Source: Intestinibacillus sp050255995 (GTDB taxonomy: Bacteria > Bacillota > Clostridia > Oscillospirales > Butyricicoccaceae). Taken from it: DNA of 20,878 nucleotides. Below are positions 1-6,896 of the stretch, one piece after another; position 1 is the stretch's first letter; each line of letters starts with the position of its first letter. The stretch spans positions 1 through 20,878 of the forward strand of contig JBFWIM010000021.1 in NCBI GenBank assembly GCA_050255995.1, given 5' to 3'. The position numbers were made by a program, and so were the translations under genes. The notes below the pieces were generated by a model, which saw nothing but the letters and a program-made list of their open reading frames with translations, did not search any database and had not been told where the DNA came from.

Positions 1-221
1 TCGCGGGCTTTATCGCGGACGAAATTGCCATCGGCGTGGTCAACTCCAAGACCACCGCCATCCGCGTGATTCCGGCAGTCGGCAAGACGCTCGGCGATGC
101 CGTGGAAATTGGCGGCCTGTTCGGCACTGCGCCGATCATGCCGATCTCCACCCAGTCCCCGGCGAAGTTCATTCATCGCGGCGGCCGCATCCCGGCTCCA
201 ATTCAGAGCCTGAAAAACTAA
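1..221 (+). CDS. PFL family protein (UPF0210/DUF711), 3' end only
   Basis: Only the last 72 residues are in the window; the first complete codon begins at base 3 and TAA is at 219-221. The tail shows the conserved end of the UPF0210/DUF711 family: an NSKTTAIRVIP stretch, then GDAVEIGGLFGTAPIMP and the terminal FIHRGGRIPAPIQSLKN block. Family members are cytosolic, roughly 450 residues long, resemble pyruvate formate-lyase in fold and often follow a small ACT-domain gene. Their biochemical role is not settled, so no reaction is assigned. The gene converges on the minus-strand rubrerythrin gene and is separated from it by a bidirectional terminator. Identification rests on the strongly conserved C-terminus and is secure at family level. 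Confidence 0.88.
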   Translation, partial: AGFIADEIAIGVVNSKTTAIRVIPAVGKTLGDAVEIGGLFGTAPIMPISTQSPAKFIHRGGRIPAPIQSLKN

Positions 222-229
222 ATTGCACT

Positions 230-267
230 AAAAACAGCGCTGTTTCAAACGAAACAGCGCTGTTTTT
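230..267. terminator. Bidirectional intrinsic terminator between PFL gene and rubrerythrin
   Basis: Perfect 16-bp stem AAAACAGCGCTGTTTC / GAAACAGCGCTGTTTT with a 4-nt AAAC loop. It gives a U-run on either strand, so it can end both the plus-strand PFL transcript and the minus-strand ger-rubrerythrin transcript. Confidence 0.9.
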
Positions 268-275
268 GCATACGT

Positions 276-812
276 TCAGTAATTTTCCGCGAGGACGGAG
301 AAATACGCCTGCGGATGCCGGCAGAGCGGGCAGAACCCGGGCGCCGTGGTGCCGGTGAAGATAAAGCCGCAGTTGCCGCATACCCAGGACTGCTCCTGCG
401 GCTTGTGGAACACCTCGCCCTTCTCCATATTCATCCGCAGGGCGTTGTAGCGCGCCTCATGCCGGCGTTCGACGTCCGCGGTCATACGGAAGCGCTGCGC
501 GATATCCGAAAAGCCTTCCTGTTCGGCAATTTCGGCGAACTGCTTGTACATTTCGGTCCATTCAAAATGTTCGCCGCCCGCGGCCTCCTTGAGATTGCAG
601 TCGGTTTTGCCAACGCCGGTATGCAGCAGCTCAAACCACTGCGCGGCGTGCGCGCGCTCGTTATTGCAGGTTTCGCGGAAGATGTCCGCGATCTGCTCAT
701 AGCCGTCGCGGCGCGCGTGTTCTTCAAAAATCCAGTACTTTTCGGCTGCTTGAGATTCGCCGGCATAGGCGGCAAGCAGATTGGCTTCGGTACGGGAGCC
801 CTTGAGTTCCAT
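276..812 (-). CDS. rbr: Rubrerythrin (diiron peroxidase with C-terminal rubredoxin domain)
   Basis: A 178-residue classical rubrerythrin: NADH-linked, electron-fed peroxidase that removes hydrogen peroxide in the cytosol of anaerobes. The N-terminal four-helix diiron domain has its ligand set at E19, E52/H55 (NNERAH), E93 or E96 and E114/H117 (VERRH). The C-terminal rubredoxin-like Fe(SCys)4 knuckle is C144-x2-C147 and C160-x2-C163. Length is normal for the family. The ATG at 812 has a strong SD (AGGAGG, 822-827) that lies inside the last codons of the gerB-type gene; only 3 nt separate that stop from this start. It therefore appears to be the last gene of the ger operon rather than a separately transcribed stress gene. 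No promoter of its own was seen. Confidence 0.95.
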   Translation of the reverse strand: MELKGSRTEANLLAAYAGESQAAEKYWIFEEHARRDGYEQIADIFRETCNNERAHAAQWFELLHTGVGKTDCNLKEAAGGEHFEWTEMYKQFAEIAEQEGFSDIAQRFRMTADVERRHEARYNALRMNMEKGEVFHKPQEQSWVCGNCGFIFTGTTAPGFCPLCRHPQAYFSVLAENY

Positions 813-815
813 AAA

Positions 816-1721
816 TCATTCCTCCTGTAATTGATTGGTGTGTTCTGTGTGGTTGGTTTTGCGGGGAAAGATGCCGCGCAGCGCCGTGCGCAGTCCGGCC
901 GCCGCGACCAGCAAAAGCACGGCAATGCGCCCGAGTTCGCACACGGTCAGACAGCCCGCGATCAGGGTTTCAGCACGTTGAAAAAAATCGCCGACCGTCA
1001 CCAGACCGGCGGCGGTATAGGTCGGGTAGGGCACGCGCGCGGCGGCGTATACGCCGAGCAGCATCAGGTTGCGCGCGCAGGTTACGGACATCACAACGGA
1101 CGCACATAATACGCCGGGGGTGAAGGTGTGCTTTTGCTGCGGCTCCTGGTGCTGCAACAACAGATAAAGGAAAAACAGCGGCGCATACGTATAGCGCAGG
1201 GTGTGCAGCGCTGTGCGCGCCAGGCCTATGGGACCTTCCGGCAGCAACGGCAGCAGAGCGCGTATCTCCCAGTCCGGCACGGTCAGAAGGAGGGAAAGCA
1301 AAAGCGGGACAAGAACGGCGATGAGGCTGGGCAGCGCCCAGGTGGACAGCCGCGTCGTGCCGATCCGCGCCAGCGGCAGCGCGAAGAGCAGCGTCAGAAC
1401 CCCGGTCAGCAGGGCTGGCATGGTGGGGAAGCTGGTGCGCTCGAAAAAGGCGGTCAGCCGCCCAAGCGTGTGCAGCACCATAAACGCCGCAAGCGCGGCA
1501 AGCACAATGCCGCACAGCCGGCCGCCCCATCCGGGCAGGTTCAGCAGATCGGCGGTACCGAGCAGTTTGCGCAGTACATACAGCAGAAGCGAGGCGACGA
1601 TGCCCGCCAGCAGGATGGACAGCCACAGCTCGCCCGGCGACGCGGGCAGATAAAGCGCGTCAGCCAGCAGGAAGATAAAGATGAGGGAAAAGCGCCAGCG
1701 CGGGAAGACGGTTTCAGGCAT
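816..1721 (-). CDS. gerXB: GerB-type spore germination permease (Ger(x)B, GerAB/ArcD/ProY family)
   Basis: 301-residue, very hydrophobic protein of the B-subunit family of spore germinant receptors (APC-superfamily permeases of the inner spore membrane that form the germinant-binding part). The N-terminus has the usual first helices, and the PYPTYTAAGLVTVGDFFQRAE region near residues 230-255 followed by a last helix (IAVLLLVAAAG) is characteristic. About eight or nine membrane segments are visible; family members are usually near 360 residues with ten, so this one is short. The ATG at 1721 is chosen because GGAGG lies 8 nt upstream and it overlaps the gerC-type stop by 8 nt. An in-frame ATG at 1802 would extend deep into the previous gene. 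It is third in an A-C-B order instead of the usual A-B-C. Confidence 0.85.
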   Translation of the reverse strand: MPETVFPRWRFSLIFIFLLADALYLPASPGELWLSILLAGIVASLLLYVLRKLLGTADLLNLPGWGGRLCGIVLAALAAFMVLHTLGRLTAFFERTSFPTMPALLTGVLTLLFALPLARIGTTRLSTWALPSLIAVLVPLLLSLLLTVPDWEIRALLPLLPEGPIGLARTALHTLRYTYAPLFFLYLLLQHQEPQQKHTFTPGVLCASVVMSVTCARNLMLLGVYAAARVPYPTYTAAGLVTVGDFFQRAETLIAGCLTVCELGRIAVLLLVAAAGLRTALRGIFPRKTNHTEHTNQLQEE

Positions 1722-2373
1722 CGTTCGCACCTCCGTCCGAAAAGCCGACCAGCCGGTCGCCTTCAAACAGTGCGAGGCCGGCGGGCACTGCCTCACCGTC
1801 AATGCCCACCGAAACGGCAGGAAGCGCGGTGCGCACGTTTTGACCGGACAGCAGCAGGTTTAAGAAACGGAACAGCGGCATATCCACGCCGGAGCCGCGC
1901 TTTTTCCCCTGCGAAAGCATACGCCCGAGCGCCAGGCCCGGGATTTCGCCGCCGGGGGCCCAGGCGCGCAGCACTTCGTTTGCCTTCGCGCCGCGTGCGA
2001 CCACGAGGCGTATGCCGAGGCGCGCGTCGTGACGGTCGCAGAGATAGGTGCAGAGCGGGAGCAGGCCGTTTCGAGCGGTCGCCTCGTCAATAATAAATGC
2101 CTGTGCGTGACTGAAATAAAACTCGCCGCCGACGTTATTTGTCGCCGAGGCGAACAGGTTCGGGATGGTCGCGGCCTCGGCGGTCAGGTATTGCGGCGTG
2201 GCCTTGCCCTCGGTGCTGTCCTGCCATACCGTTTCGACGGTCAGCTGCAGGCCGGTCGCATCGTTTGAAAGTGCGGCGGCAGAGACCGGGGAAAGCACGC
2301 TGGCCTCGCGCGCGTCTCCGCAGCCCGTGAGCAGGAGCGGCAGGAGCACAAGCGCGGCGATGCGTTTCATCAT
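1714..2373 (-). CDS. gerXC: Truncated GerC-type germination lipoprotein (N-terminal part only)
   Basis: 219 residues. Starts MMKRIAALVLLPLLLTGC: a lipoprotein signal peptide with lipobox LTGC, so Cys18 is the predicted lipidated residue and the protein would sit on the outer face of the inner spore membrane. The body contains the GerC N-terminal pattern, including the ALGRMLSQ segment and a final GLALFEGDRLVGF that matches the GxAVFKxDKLVG element ending the N-terminal half of the family. Full GerC proteins run to roughly 370-400 residues; here the ORF stops 8 residues after that element and the C-terminal domain is missing. The next gene's SD and ATG overlap the stop, so no remnant of the domain can follow. 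ATG 2373 overlaps the upstream TGA (ATGA coupling) and has GGAGG just upstream. Confidence 0.82.
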   Translation of the reverse strand: MMKRIAALVLLPLLLTGCGDAREASVLSPVSAAALSNDATGLQLTVETVWQDSTEGKATPQYLTAEAATIPNLFASATNNVGGEFYFSHAQAFIIDEATARNGLLPLCTYLCDRHDARLGIRLVVARGAKANEVLRAWAPGGEIPGLALGRMLSQGKKRGSGVDMPLFRFLNLLLSGQNVRTALPAVSVGIDGEAVPAGLALFEGDRLVGFSDGGANDA

Positions 2374-3842
2374 GGCTTGCCCTCCTTCCGCGCGACAAAG
2401 CGGCCGGAATGCTGCATGCGGAACCACGGCATGCGGATATAGGCGTCTTCCAGGTGGGGAGATACGCGCGGCAGCAGGTTGAGCAGATACGGCACGCCGA
2501 ACGAGGTCAAACCGGACAGATGCGCGAGCAGCAGCGCCGTACCGAAAAATACGCCGTAAAGGCCAAGGACTGCGCCGCAGGCCAGCAGGAAGAAACGGGA
2601 GACCATAGCGGCTGTGGTCAGTTTGGGCGTCAGCAGACCGAGAACGCCTGCAATCGCCACCACAATCACAACCGGTGCGGACACAAAGCGCGCGGAAACG
2701 GCAGCCTGTCCAAGCACGAGGCCGCCGACGATCGACATAGTCTGGCCGAACGCGCCGGGCGTGCGCGTACCGGCTTCCTTCAACACCTCGAAAATGAGCA
2801 GCACCAGTACAGTTTCAAGCAGCGTCGGCATGGGTACGCCCTGCCGCGCCGCGGCGATGGCGAACAGCAGCCGTGTGGGCAGTACCTCCTGATGGTAAAG
2901 CAGCAGGGCAACATACATTGCGGGAATGCAGTTGCTCAGCACAAAGCCTGCGAAGCGCAGGATCCGCGCCAGCCCGACATAGAAAAAATTACGGTAATAG
3001 TCGTCGTTCGCCTGAAAGCATTGCTGAAGAATATAGGGCGCGGTCAGGACGACCGGCGTGCCGTCCACCACCAGCGCGACCTGACCCTCAAGCAGCCGCG
3101 CCACGACTACGTCCGGCCGCTCAGTCACGCCGATGGTCGGAAAGGGGGAGTAACAGCTGTCGCGGATGCATTCGGACAGATAGTTTGCATCGAGCACGCC
3201 GTCGAGCGCATAGCCGGACAAACGCGATTTCCACTCCTTGATGACCGATTCCTTGCACACACCCTCCAGATAGCATAGACATACGGTGGTGTGCGTCTGG
3301 CTGCCCAGCACAAGGAAGGAGAACTTGAGGTGCGGATTGCGCAGGCGGCGGCGGATGCGGGATAAATTGCTCATGAAGCCTTCGGTGAAGCCTTCGCGCG
3401 GGCCCTGAAGCACGCGCTCATTGTCGGGTTCCGCGGTCGAGCGCAGGGCGAAGCCCTTGGTGTTGACTACGACCGGGCGCGGATCACCTTCGGTAAAAAT
3501 AACCGTGTCGCCGTACAGAAAAGACGAAAACATCTTTGACGGGTCGGGCTCCACGCGGCTGTCGTTGATCTGACTGATACGATGCGCCAGCACTTCGGCG
3601 GCCACGGGCGCGCCGCTCTTCCACTCCGTGATGGGGCGTATGATGCTTTCATTGATCGCCTGGTTGTCCACCATGCCGTCGAAAAAGAATACGGCGCAGC
3701 GGAGGTGGGGGGCGTCCCGGCTCTCCACACGGCGGGTGATAAAGGTGTTGTCCCCCTGGAAGAGCGCCTGAAGCGTAGAGATATTTTCCTCTAAATCGGG
3801 GGAAAACGAGACAATATCGGATTGTAAGGCCTGATCCTGCAT
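2370..3842 (-). CDS. gerXA: GerA-type spore germination protein (germinant receptor A subunit)
   Basis: 490 residues, the usual length for the GerA family. Hydrophilic N-terminal domain (about 1-275) begins with ENISTLQALFQGDNTFITR and contains the family block ERPDVVVARLLEGQVALVVD (241-260). A membrane domain follows (about 290-445) with the conserved PMPTLLE (337-343), FEVLKEAGTRTP and GQTMSIVGGLVLGQAAV segments, then a short cytosolic tail. It acts in the inner spore membrane with the B and C subunits to trigger germination in response to small nutrients; the ligand cannot be read from sequence. ATG 3842 has an AGGAGG 6 nt upstream. It heads the operon gerA-gerC-gerB-rbr, with ATGA overlap to the next gene. 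Forespore (sigma-G) control is expected from the family, but I found no convincing promoter match. Confidence 0.93.
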   Translation of the reverse strand: MQDQALQSDIVSFSPDLEENISTLQALFQGDNTFITRRVESRDAPHLRCAVFFFDGMVDNQAINESIIRPITEWKSGAPVAAEVLAHRISQINDSRVEPDPSKMFSSFLYGDTVIFTEGDPRPVVVNTKGFALRSTAEPDNERVLQGPREGFTEGFMSNLSRIRRRLRNPHLKFSFLVLGSQTHTTVCLCYLEGVCKESVIKEWKSRLSGYALDGVLDANYLSECIRDSCYSPFPTIGVTERPDVVVARLLEGQVALVVDGTPVVLTAPYILQQCFQANDDYYRNFFYVGLARILRFAGFVLSNCIPAMYVALLLYHQEVLPTRLLFAIAAARQGVPMPTLLETVLVLLIFEVLKEAGTRTPGAFGQTMSIVGGLVLGQAAVSARFVSAPVVIVVAIAGVLGLLTPKLTTAAMVSRFFLLACGAVLGLYGVFFGTALLLAHLSGLTSFGVPYLLNLLPRVSPHLEDAYIRMPWFRMQHSGRFVARKEGKP

Positions 3843-3899
3843 GAAAACCTCCTGATTGCATAAAACAAACCGGCTAAGATTGAAATATCGTGCCTGTCA

Positions 3900-3927
3900 A
3901 AAAAGCCAGGAATATTCCTGGCTTTTT
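3900..3927 (-). terminator. Terminator of the gpr-spoIIP transcript
   Basis: A 28-nt perfect palindrome: AAAAAGCCAGGAAT followed by its exact complement, with a U-run on the minus strand. It lies between the spoIIP stop (4004) and the gerA-type start (3842), both minus strand, so it separates the spoIIP and ger units. The sequence also supports termination on the plus strand. Confidence 0.85.
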
Positions 3928-4003
3928 CGGCATGAGGCTGCAATGCCGTGCGGGTAAGGGGGCACCCGCTTTTTAGTTGTAATATGGCCGGGAGGGAGCT
4001 GTT

Positions 4004-5098
4004 TTATGCGTTTAAAAGGTCATCTGCGAGGCAATTTGCGAAGAGTTTTCCTGCATCGATCGCTTCGGCCAGCGTATTTCCGGACGAGCCTACTTCGAGC
4101 AGCATGGAACCGGGAGAACGGGCGCTTTGGTTAAAGCGCTGCTTGCGCAGGTTGACGGGGCGCATCAGCGTCGGGTACGCCCCGGTGATGCGCTTTTGCA
4201 GATTGACCGCAAAGTTGAGGTTTTGCCGCCAGTTATCATGCTTCAGGCCGCCCGCGTTGGTGCCGACCACCAGCATGACCTGCGCCATTTTTTTGCCGTC
4301 GATTTCGCAGACGGTCTTGTATTCGGTGCCGTCATCCTTAATAATGGAGTCACGGTGCACGTCGATAATTACCTGAATTGAGGGCGTTTTCTTGAGCTGC
4401 GCGTTGATCGCCTCAAGAGAGCGGTCGTATGCGCCCGAATAGGCCGGATTGTCAAAGACGTCGCGGCAATGCACCACCGAGATGCCGCGGCTCTCCAGTA
4501 CCTTCGCCATCTCGTCCCCGACGCGGATGACGCTCTGTTTTTTGTCCAGCGTGCGTGCGCTTTCGCTGGCCTCGCTTGGTTTGTAGGTATCTGTGCCGGA
4601 CTGTGTGTAAGCCTCTGTGCTGTGCGTATGTATGATCATAACCTGCGGGCCGTCGTTGTTTAAGCGGATTGTCTCCGGGTGCGCCAGCATATCGGCGACG
4701 TCATAAGTCAGCGCGGTCGCGTTGTTGATTTTGACCGTACTTCCGGATGCGCCTGAGGGAATGGTCATTTCCTCTACCGGGGTGCTCGGGGCTGCCTGCT
4801 CGGGCGTATATCCGCTTTCACCGACTTCATCCACGTCTTCATGCGTCAAATTGGTCAGGGAGGCGCTGACGGTGGAGGGTTCCTGCGTACTCGCGCCGTC
4901 CGGATAGACCCCCATTTCGAGCGCCAGCGTGCCAAGGACAAATTTCTGGTTTTCTGCAAGCTGCCCAAGCAGACGCTTTACCGTTGCATCGCCGCCGGCT
5001 CGTCCGTAGGCAAGCAGGCCTACGGCGCACAGCAGGCAAATAAAGGCGGGCAGTCCGATGCCGCCGCGCCGCTTGGGGTTGTGCGTATGAGTTCGCAT
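4004..5098 (-). CDS. spoIIP: Stage II sporulation protein P (engulfment peptidoglycan hydrolase)
   Basis: 364 residues. A membrane anchor (about 14-32) is followed by a Ser/Thr-rich linker and an extracellular SpoIIP/amidase domain (about 150-360). Family signatures visible are MIIHTHSTEAY (154-164), VIIDVHRDSI (243-252) and the end block MLLEVGSSGNTLAEA (332-346); the His of HTHST, His248 and Glu335 fit the zinc-amidase active-site pattern. SpoIIP is an amidase and endopeptidase that works with SpoIID and SpoIIM to thin septal peptidoglycan and drive engulfment of the forespore. It follows gpr by 55 nt, as in Bacillus subtilis. The start at 5098 has AAGGAGG about 9 nt upstream. A separate sigma-E-like promoter may lie in the gap. 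Confidence 0.95.
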   Translation of the reverse strand: MRTHTHNPKRRGGIGLPAFICLLCAVGLLAYGRAGGDATVKRLLGQLAENQKFVLGTLALEMGVYPDGASTQEPSTVSASLTNLTHEDVDEVGESGYTPEQAAPSTPVEEMTIPSGASGSTVKINNATALTYDVADMLAHPETIRLNNDGPQVMIIHTHSTEAYTQSGTDTYKPSEASESARTLDKKQSVIRVGDEMAKVLESRGISVVHCRDVFDNPAYSGAYDRSLEAINAQLKKTPSIQVIIDVHRDSIIKDDGTEYKTVCEIDGKKMAQVMLVVGTNAGGLKHDNWRQNLNFAVNLQKRITGAYPTLMRPVNLRKQRFNQSARSPGSMLLEVGSSGNTLAEAIDAGKLFANCLADDLLNA

Positions 5099-5130
5099 TG
5101 GACATGCCCTCCTTGCAATCGTCTGGATTC

Positions 5131-5158
5131 AGTATACGGGAATGCGTCTGCAATTATG
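5131..5158 (-). promoter_or_regulatory. Candidate sigma-E promoter for spoIIP
   Basis: Read on the minus strand: -35-like CATAATT (5158-5152), 13-nt gap, -10-like CGTATACT (5138-5131). This resembles the Bacillus sigma-E pattern (ATATT / CATACAnT with about 13-14 bp), and spoIIP is a mother-cell gene there. The -35 overlaps the gpr stop codon. By-eye match only. Confidence 0.35.
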
Positions 5159-6050
5159 ACAAAAATAAGTCGATATCCTCAATGGAGAGATGGGGATGCA
5201 GCGCCTTGTTCACCGAGTACCCAATGACACGGGACACGTCGCGCACCTCACGGTCGATATCCCTCGTGGTCACGACGACTGGGGTCGCAAGGTCGTCAAG
5301 CGCCTCGCACCGGGAAACGCCGGTCTGGTCGGCAATTTCATGGGCGAGAGTCGCACCGTCCACGACGGTGGGCACGCCGATTGCGACAACCGGCACTCCA
5401 AGGGTGCGCCGGTCCAGTGCAAAACGCGCGTTGCCCACACCCGAACCGGGGACGATACCGGTGTTTGACAACTGGATGGTGTGCAGCAGACGGGACAACC
5501 GCCCGCAGGCAAGCGCGTCGATGGCCACAACCGCGGCGGGCTTGATGCGGTCCATCACGCCCTGCACAATTTCCCCGGTCTCGACGCCGGTCTGGCCGAG
5601 CACACCGGGCGCGACTGTCGCTACCGGCCGCCACGAGGCAAAGTATTGTGGCGTCTGCTCGACCAGATGCCGCGTCGCGATGACGTGCTCACAGGCGAGC
5701 GGCCCGACCGCGTCGGGCGTAATCGAGCGGTTGCCGAGGCCGACGACCAGCGCGGGGCCGTCGCCCGCATCCCGGAGCAGCTCGGCCAGCAGAGAGGAAA
5801 GGGCGGTGCAGGCACGCGGGAACGCGTCGTTTTCCCGGCGGATGAGCGCGCCGAGATCCAGCGTGTCGTAAAACCCGCGCGGCTTCCCGACTGCGCGGGC
5901 GCCTTCTTCATTTAATATATGGACTCTTGTGACCTCAAAGCCCTCAATTTCGGAAACTTCCCGGGAAACGCCCTGCTGTTCGGAAAGGCGGCGACCGCCG
6001 CGCTCGGTCAGCTCCAGCGCTTCCATGGCGAGATCGGTGCGGAAAGACAT
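5154..6050 (-). CDS. gpr: GPR endopeptidase (SASP-degrading germination protease)
   Basis: 298 residues. Starts MSFRTDLAMEA, the typical N-terminal block containing the autoprocessing site of this peptidase A25 family. The core contains VVGLGNRSITPDAVGPL (102-118) and VVAIDALACGRL (174-185). D113 and D178, 65 residues apart, correspond to the two essential aspartates of Bacillus megaterium GPR. LSNTGIVPGSGVGN (194-207) and IGVPTVVDGATL also fit. GPR is a cytosolic forespore zymogen that degrades small acid-soluble spore proteins early in germination. It is somewhat shorter than the 368-residue Bacillus enzyme. Start 6050 is chosen because the conserved N-terminus begins there and AAGGAG lies 10 nt upstream; the longer open frame to 6404 would run antisense through rpsT. 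Confidence 0.95.
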   Translation of the reverse strand: MSFRTDLAMEALELTERGGRRLSEQQGVSREVSEIEGFEVTRVHILNEEGARAVGKPRGFYDTLDLGALIRRENDAFPRACTALSSLLAELLRDAGDGPALVVGLGNRSITPDAVGPLACEHVIATRHLVEQTPQYFASWRPVATVAPGVLGQTGVETGEIVQGVMDRIKPAAVVAIDALACGRLSRLLHTIQLSNTGIVPGSGVGNARFALDRRTLGVPVVAIGVPTVVDGATLAHEIADQTGVSRCEALDDLATPVVVTTRDIDREVRDVSRVIGYSVNKALHPHLSIEDIDLFLS

Positions 6051-6082
6051 GCTTCGTTCGCTCCTTTGCTTACGTTTATGCA

Positions 6083-6111
6083 TAGCTTGCGGAGAAAAAT
6101 CCGCGCTATAC
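6083..6111 (-). promoter_or_regulatory. Candidate sigma-G promoter for gpr
   Basis: Minus strand: GTATA (6111-6107) matches the sigma-G -35 pattern gnATR, then 17 nt, then CAAGCTA (6089-6083), one mismatch to the -10 pattern CAtnnTA. It lies about 30 nt upstream of the gpr ATG. The assignment fits the known forespore expression of gpr but is a visual match. Confidence 0.4.
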
Positions 6112-6131
6112 CGAAAAAAAGAAAAAAAGAC

Positions 6132-6160
6132 TTGCTTTTTTGGGGGCAAGATGGTAAAAT
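6132..6160 (+). promoter_or_regulatory. Sigma-A promoter of rpsT
   Basis: TTGCTT (6132-6137), 17-nt spacer, TAAAAT (6155-6160), about 40 nt before the rpsT start. It is divergent from the gpr promoter. Confidence 0.6.
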
Positions 6161-6200
6161 AAAAAGCACTGACGAATAGAGCCAAAGGAGGTGGATCAGA

Positions 6201-6464
6201 ATGCCGAATATCAAATCTGCCAAGAAGCGCGTAAAGGTGACCAAGATTAAGGATATGCAGAACCAGGTCGTGAAGTCTGCGCTGAAGACTGTGCTGAAGA
6301 AGTATGACGCGGCTGTTGCCAGCGGCGACAAGCAGGTGGCCGAGGCGGCGTATAAGGCTGCCGTTAAGGCGGTTGACCAGGCTGCGGCGAAGCACATCAT
6401 GCACAAGAACAATGCTGCAAACAAGAAGAGCGCACTGACCTTAAAGCTGAACGCTCTGGCGTAA
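6201..6464 (+). CDS. rpsT: 30S ribosomal protein S20
   Basis: 87 residues, very rich in Lys and Ala. It begins MPNIKSAKKRVKV and ends with the HKNNAANKKSALTLKLNAL block typical of bS20. S20 binds 16S rRNA early in small-subunit assembly. The ATG is preceded by an almost perfect anti-16S match, AAAGGAGGTGGATCA. It is transcribed divergently from gpr-spoIIP, the same arrangement as in Bacillus, which supports both identifications. A GC-rich terminator follows 22 nt after the stop. Confidence 0.97.
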   Translation: MPNIKSAKKRVKVTKIKDMQNQVVKSALKTVLKKYDAAVASGDKQVAEAAYKAAVKAVDQAAAKHIMHKNNAANKKSALTLKLNALA

Positions 6465-6486
6465 TCAGCCCATACAGAAACGAGAC

Positions 6487-6515
6487 GCCTGCCGGGTTCG
6501 GCGGGCTTTTGTTTT
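6487..6515 (+). terminator. rpsT terminator
   Basis: Stem GCCTGCCG / CGGCGGGC (one G-U pair) with a GGTT loop, then TTTTGTTTT. Confidence 0.85.
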
Positions 6516-6549
6516 GTCCGCAATTATTTAGATATTTATCAAAATGTTG

Positions 6550-6578
6550 TTGACAATTACGCAAAGAATGTATATCCT
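6550..6578 (+). promoter_or_regulatory. Promoter of the ArsR/SdpI operon
   Basis: TTGACA (6550-6555), 17-nt spacer, TATCCT (6573-6578). It is followed at once by the operator-like dyad at 6581-6600, so a repressor bound there would cover the transcription start. Confidence 0.65.
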
Positions 6579-6580
6579 AT

Positions 6581-6600
6581 ATTTAGACAAACGTCGAAAT
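6581..6600 (+). promoter_or_regulatory. Putative operator of the ArsR/SdpR-type repressor
   Basis: Inverted repeat ATTTAGAC - AAAC - GTCGAAAT; the 8-nt arms match at 7 of 8 positions. It lies between the -10 and the SD, the expected place for an autorepressor site. Placement and symmetry are seen directly; binding is inferred. Confidence 0.55.
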
Positions 6601-6611
6601 GAGGTGTGAGC

Positions 6612-6896
6612 ATGGGGTTTCAGCAGAGCTTTAAAGCGTTATCCGACCCAATCCGGCGGGAGATCCTGCGCCTGCTGCAAAACGGGCCCATGGCGGCGGG
6701 CGACATTGCCGCCCGGTTCGATGTATCCGGCGCGACGGTCTCGCACCATCTGTCCCTCTTGCGGGAAGCCGGACTGGTGCTCGATGAAAAGCGCGGAAAG
6801 TACATTTATTATGAGCTGAATATGTCGGTCGTCGATGAGCTCATCGGTTGGATGACCGGGCTGAAGGGAGAAAAAACATATGAAAAAGATCAGTAA
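6612..6896 (+). CDS. ArsR/SmtB-family autorepressor, SdpR type
   Basis: 94 residues. A winged-helix protein beginning MGFQQSFKALSDPIRREILRLL, with the recognition region DIAARFDVSGATVSHHLSLLREAGLV and wing KRGKYIYYEL, all typical of ArsR regulators. There is no metal-binding ELCVCDL-type motif, and the partner is an SdpI homologue, which places it with the SdpR autorepressors (in B. subtilis SdpR represses sdpRI and is titrated by SdpI at the membrane). The ATG at 6612 is preferred over GTG 6606 because the SD GAGGTG occupies 6601-6606. The 3' end overlaps sdpI by 17 nt, indicating translational coupling. The dyad at 6581-6600 is the likely operator. Confidence 0.88.
   Translation: MGFQQSFKALSDPIRREILRLLQNGPMAAGDIAARFDVSGATVSHHLSLLREAGLVLDEKRGKYIYYELNMSVVDELIGWMTGLKGEKTYEKDQ

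Noticed and set aside
1128..2093. 321-codon plus-strand open frame (and 2409-3278)
   Set aside because: Antisense to the gerB/gerC and gerA genes; Gln/Arg-rich low-complexity translation with no recognisable domain.
3855..3900. TTGACA at the base of the spoIIP terminator and sigma-G-like words before the gerA-type gene
   Set aside because: No -10 at an acceptable distance; GAATA and CACGATA are 20 nt apart, too far for sigma-G. A promoter must exist, but I cannot point to it.
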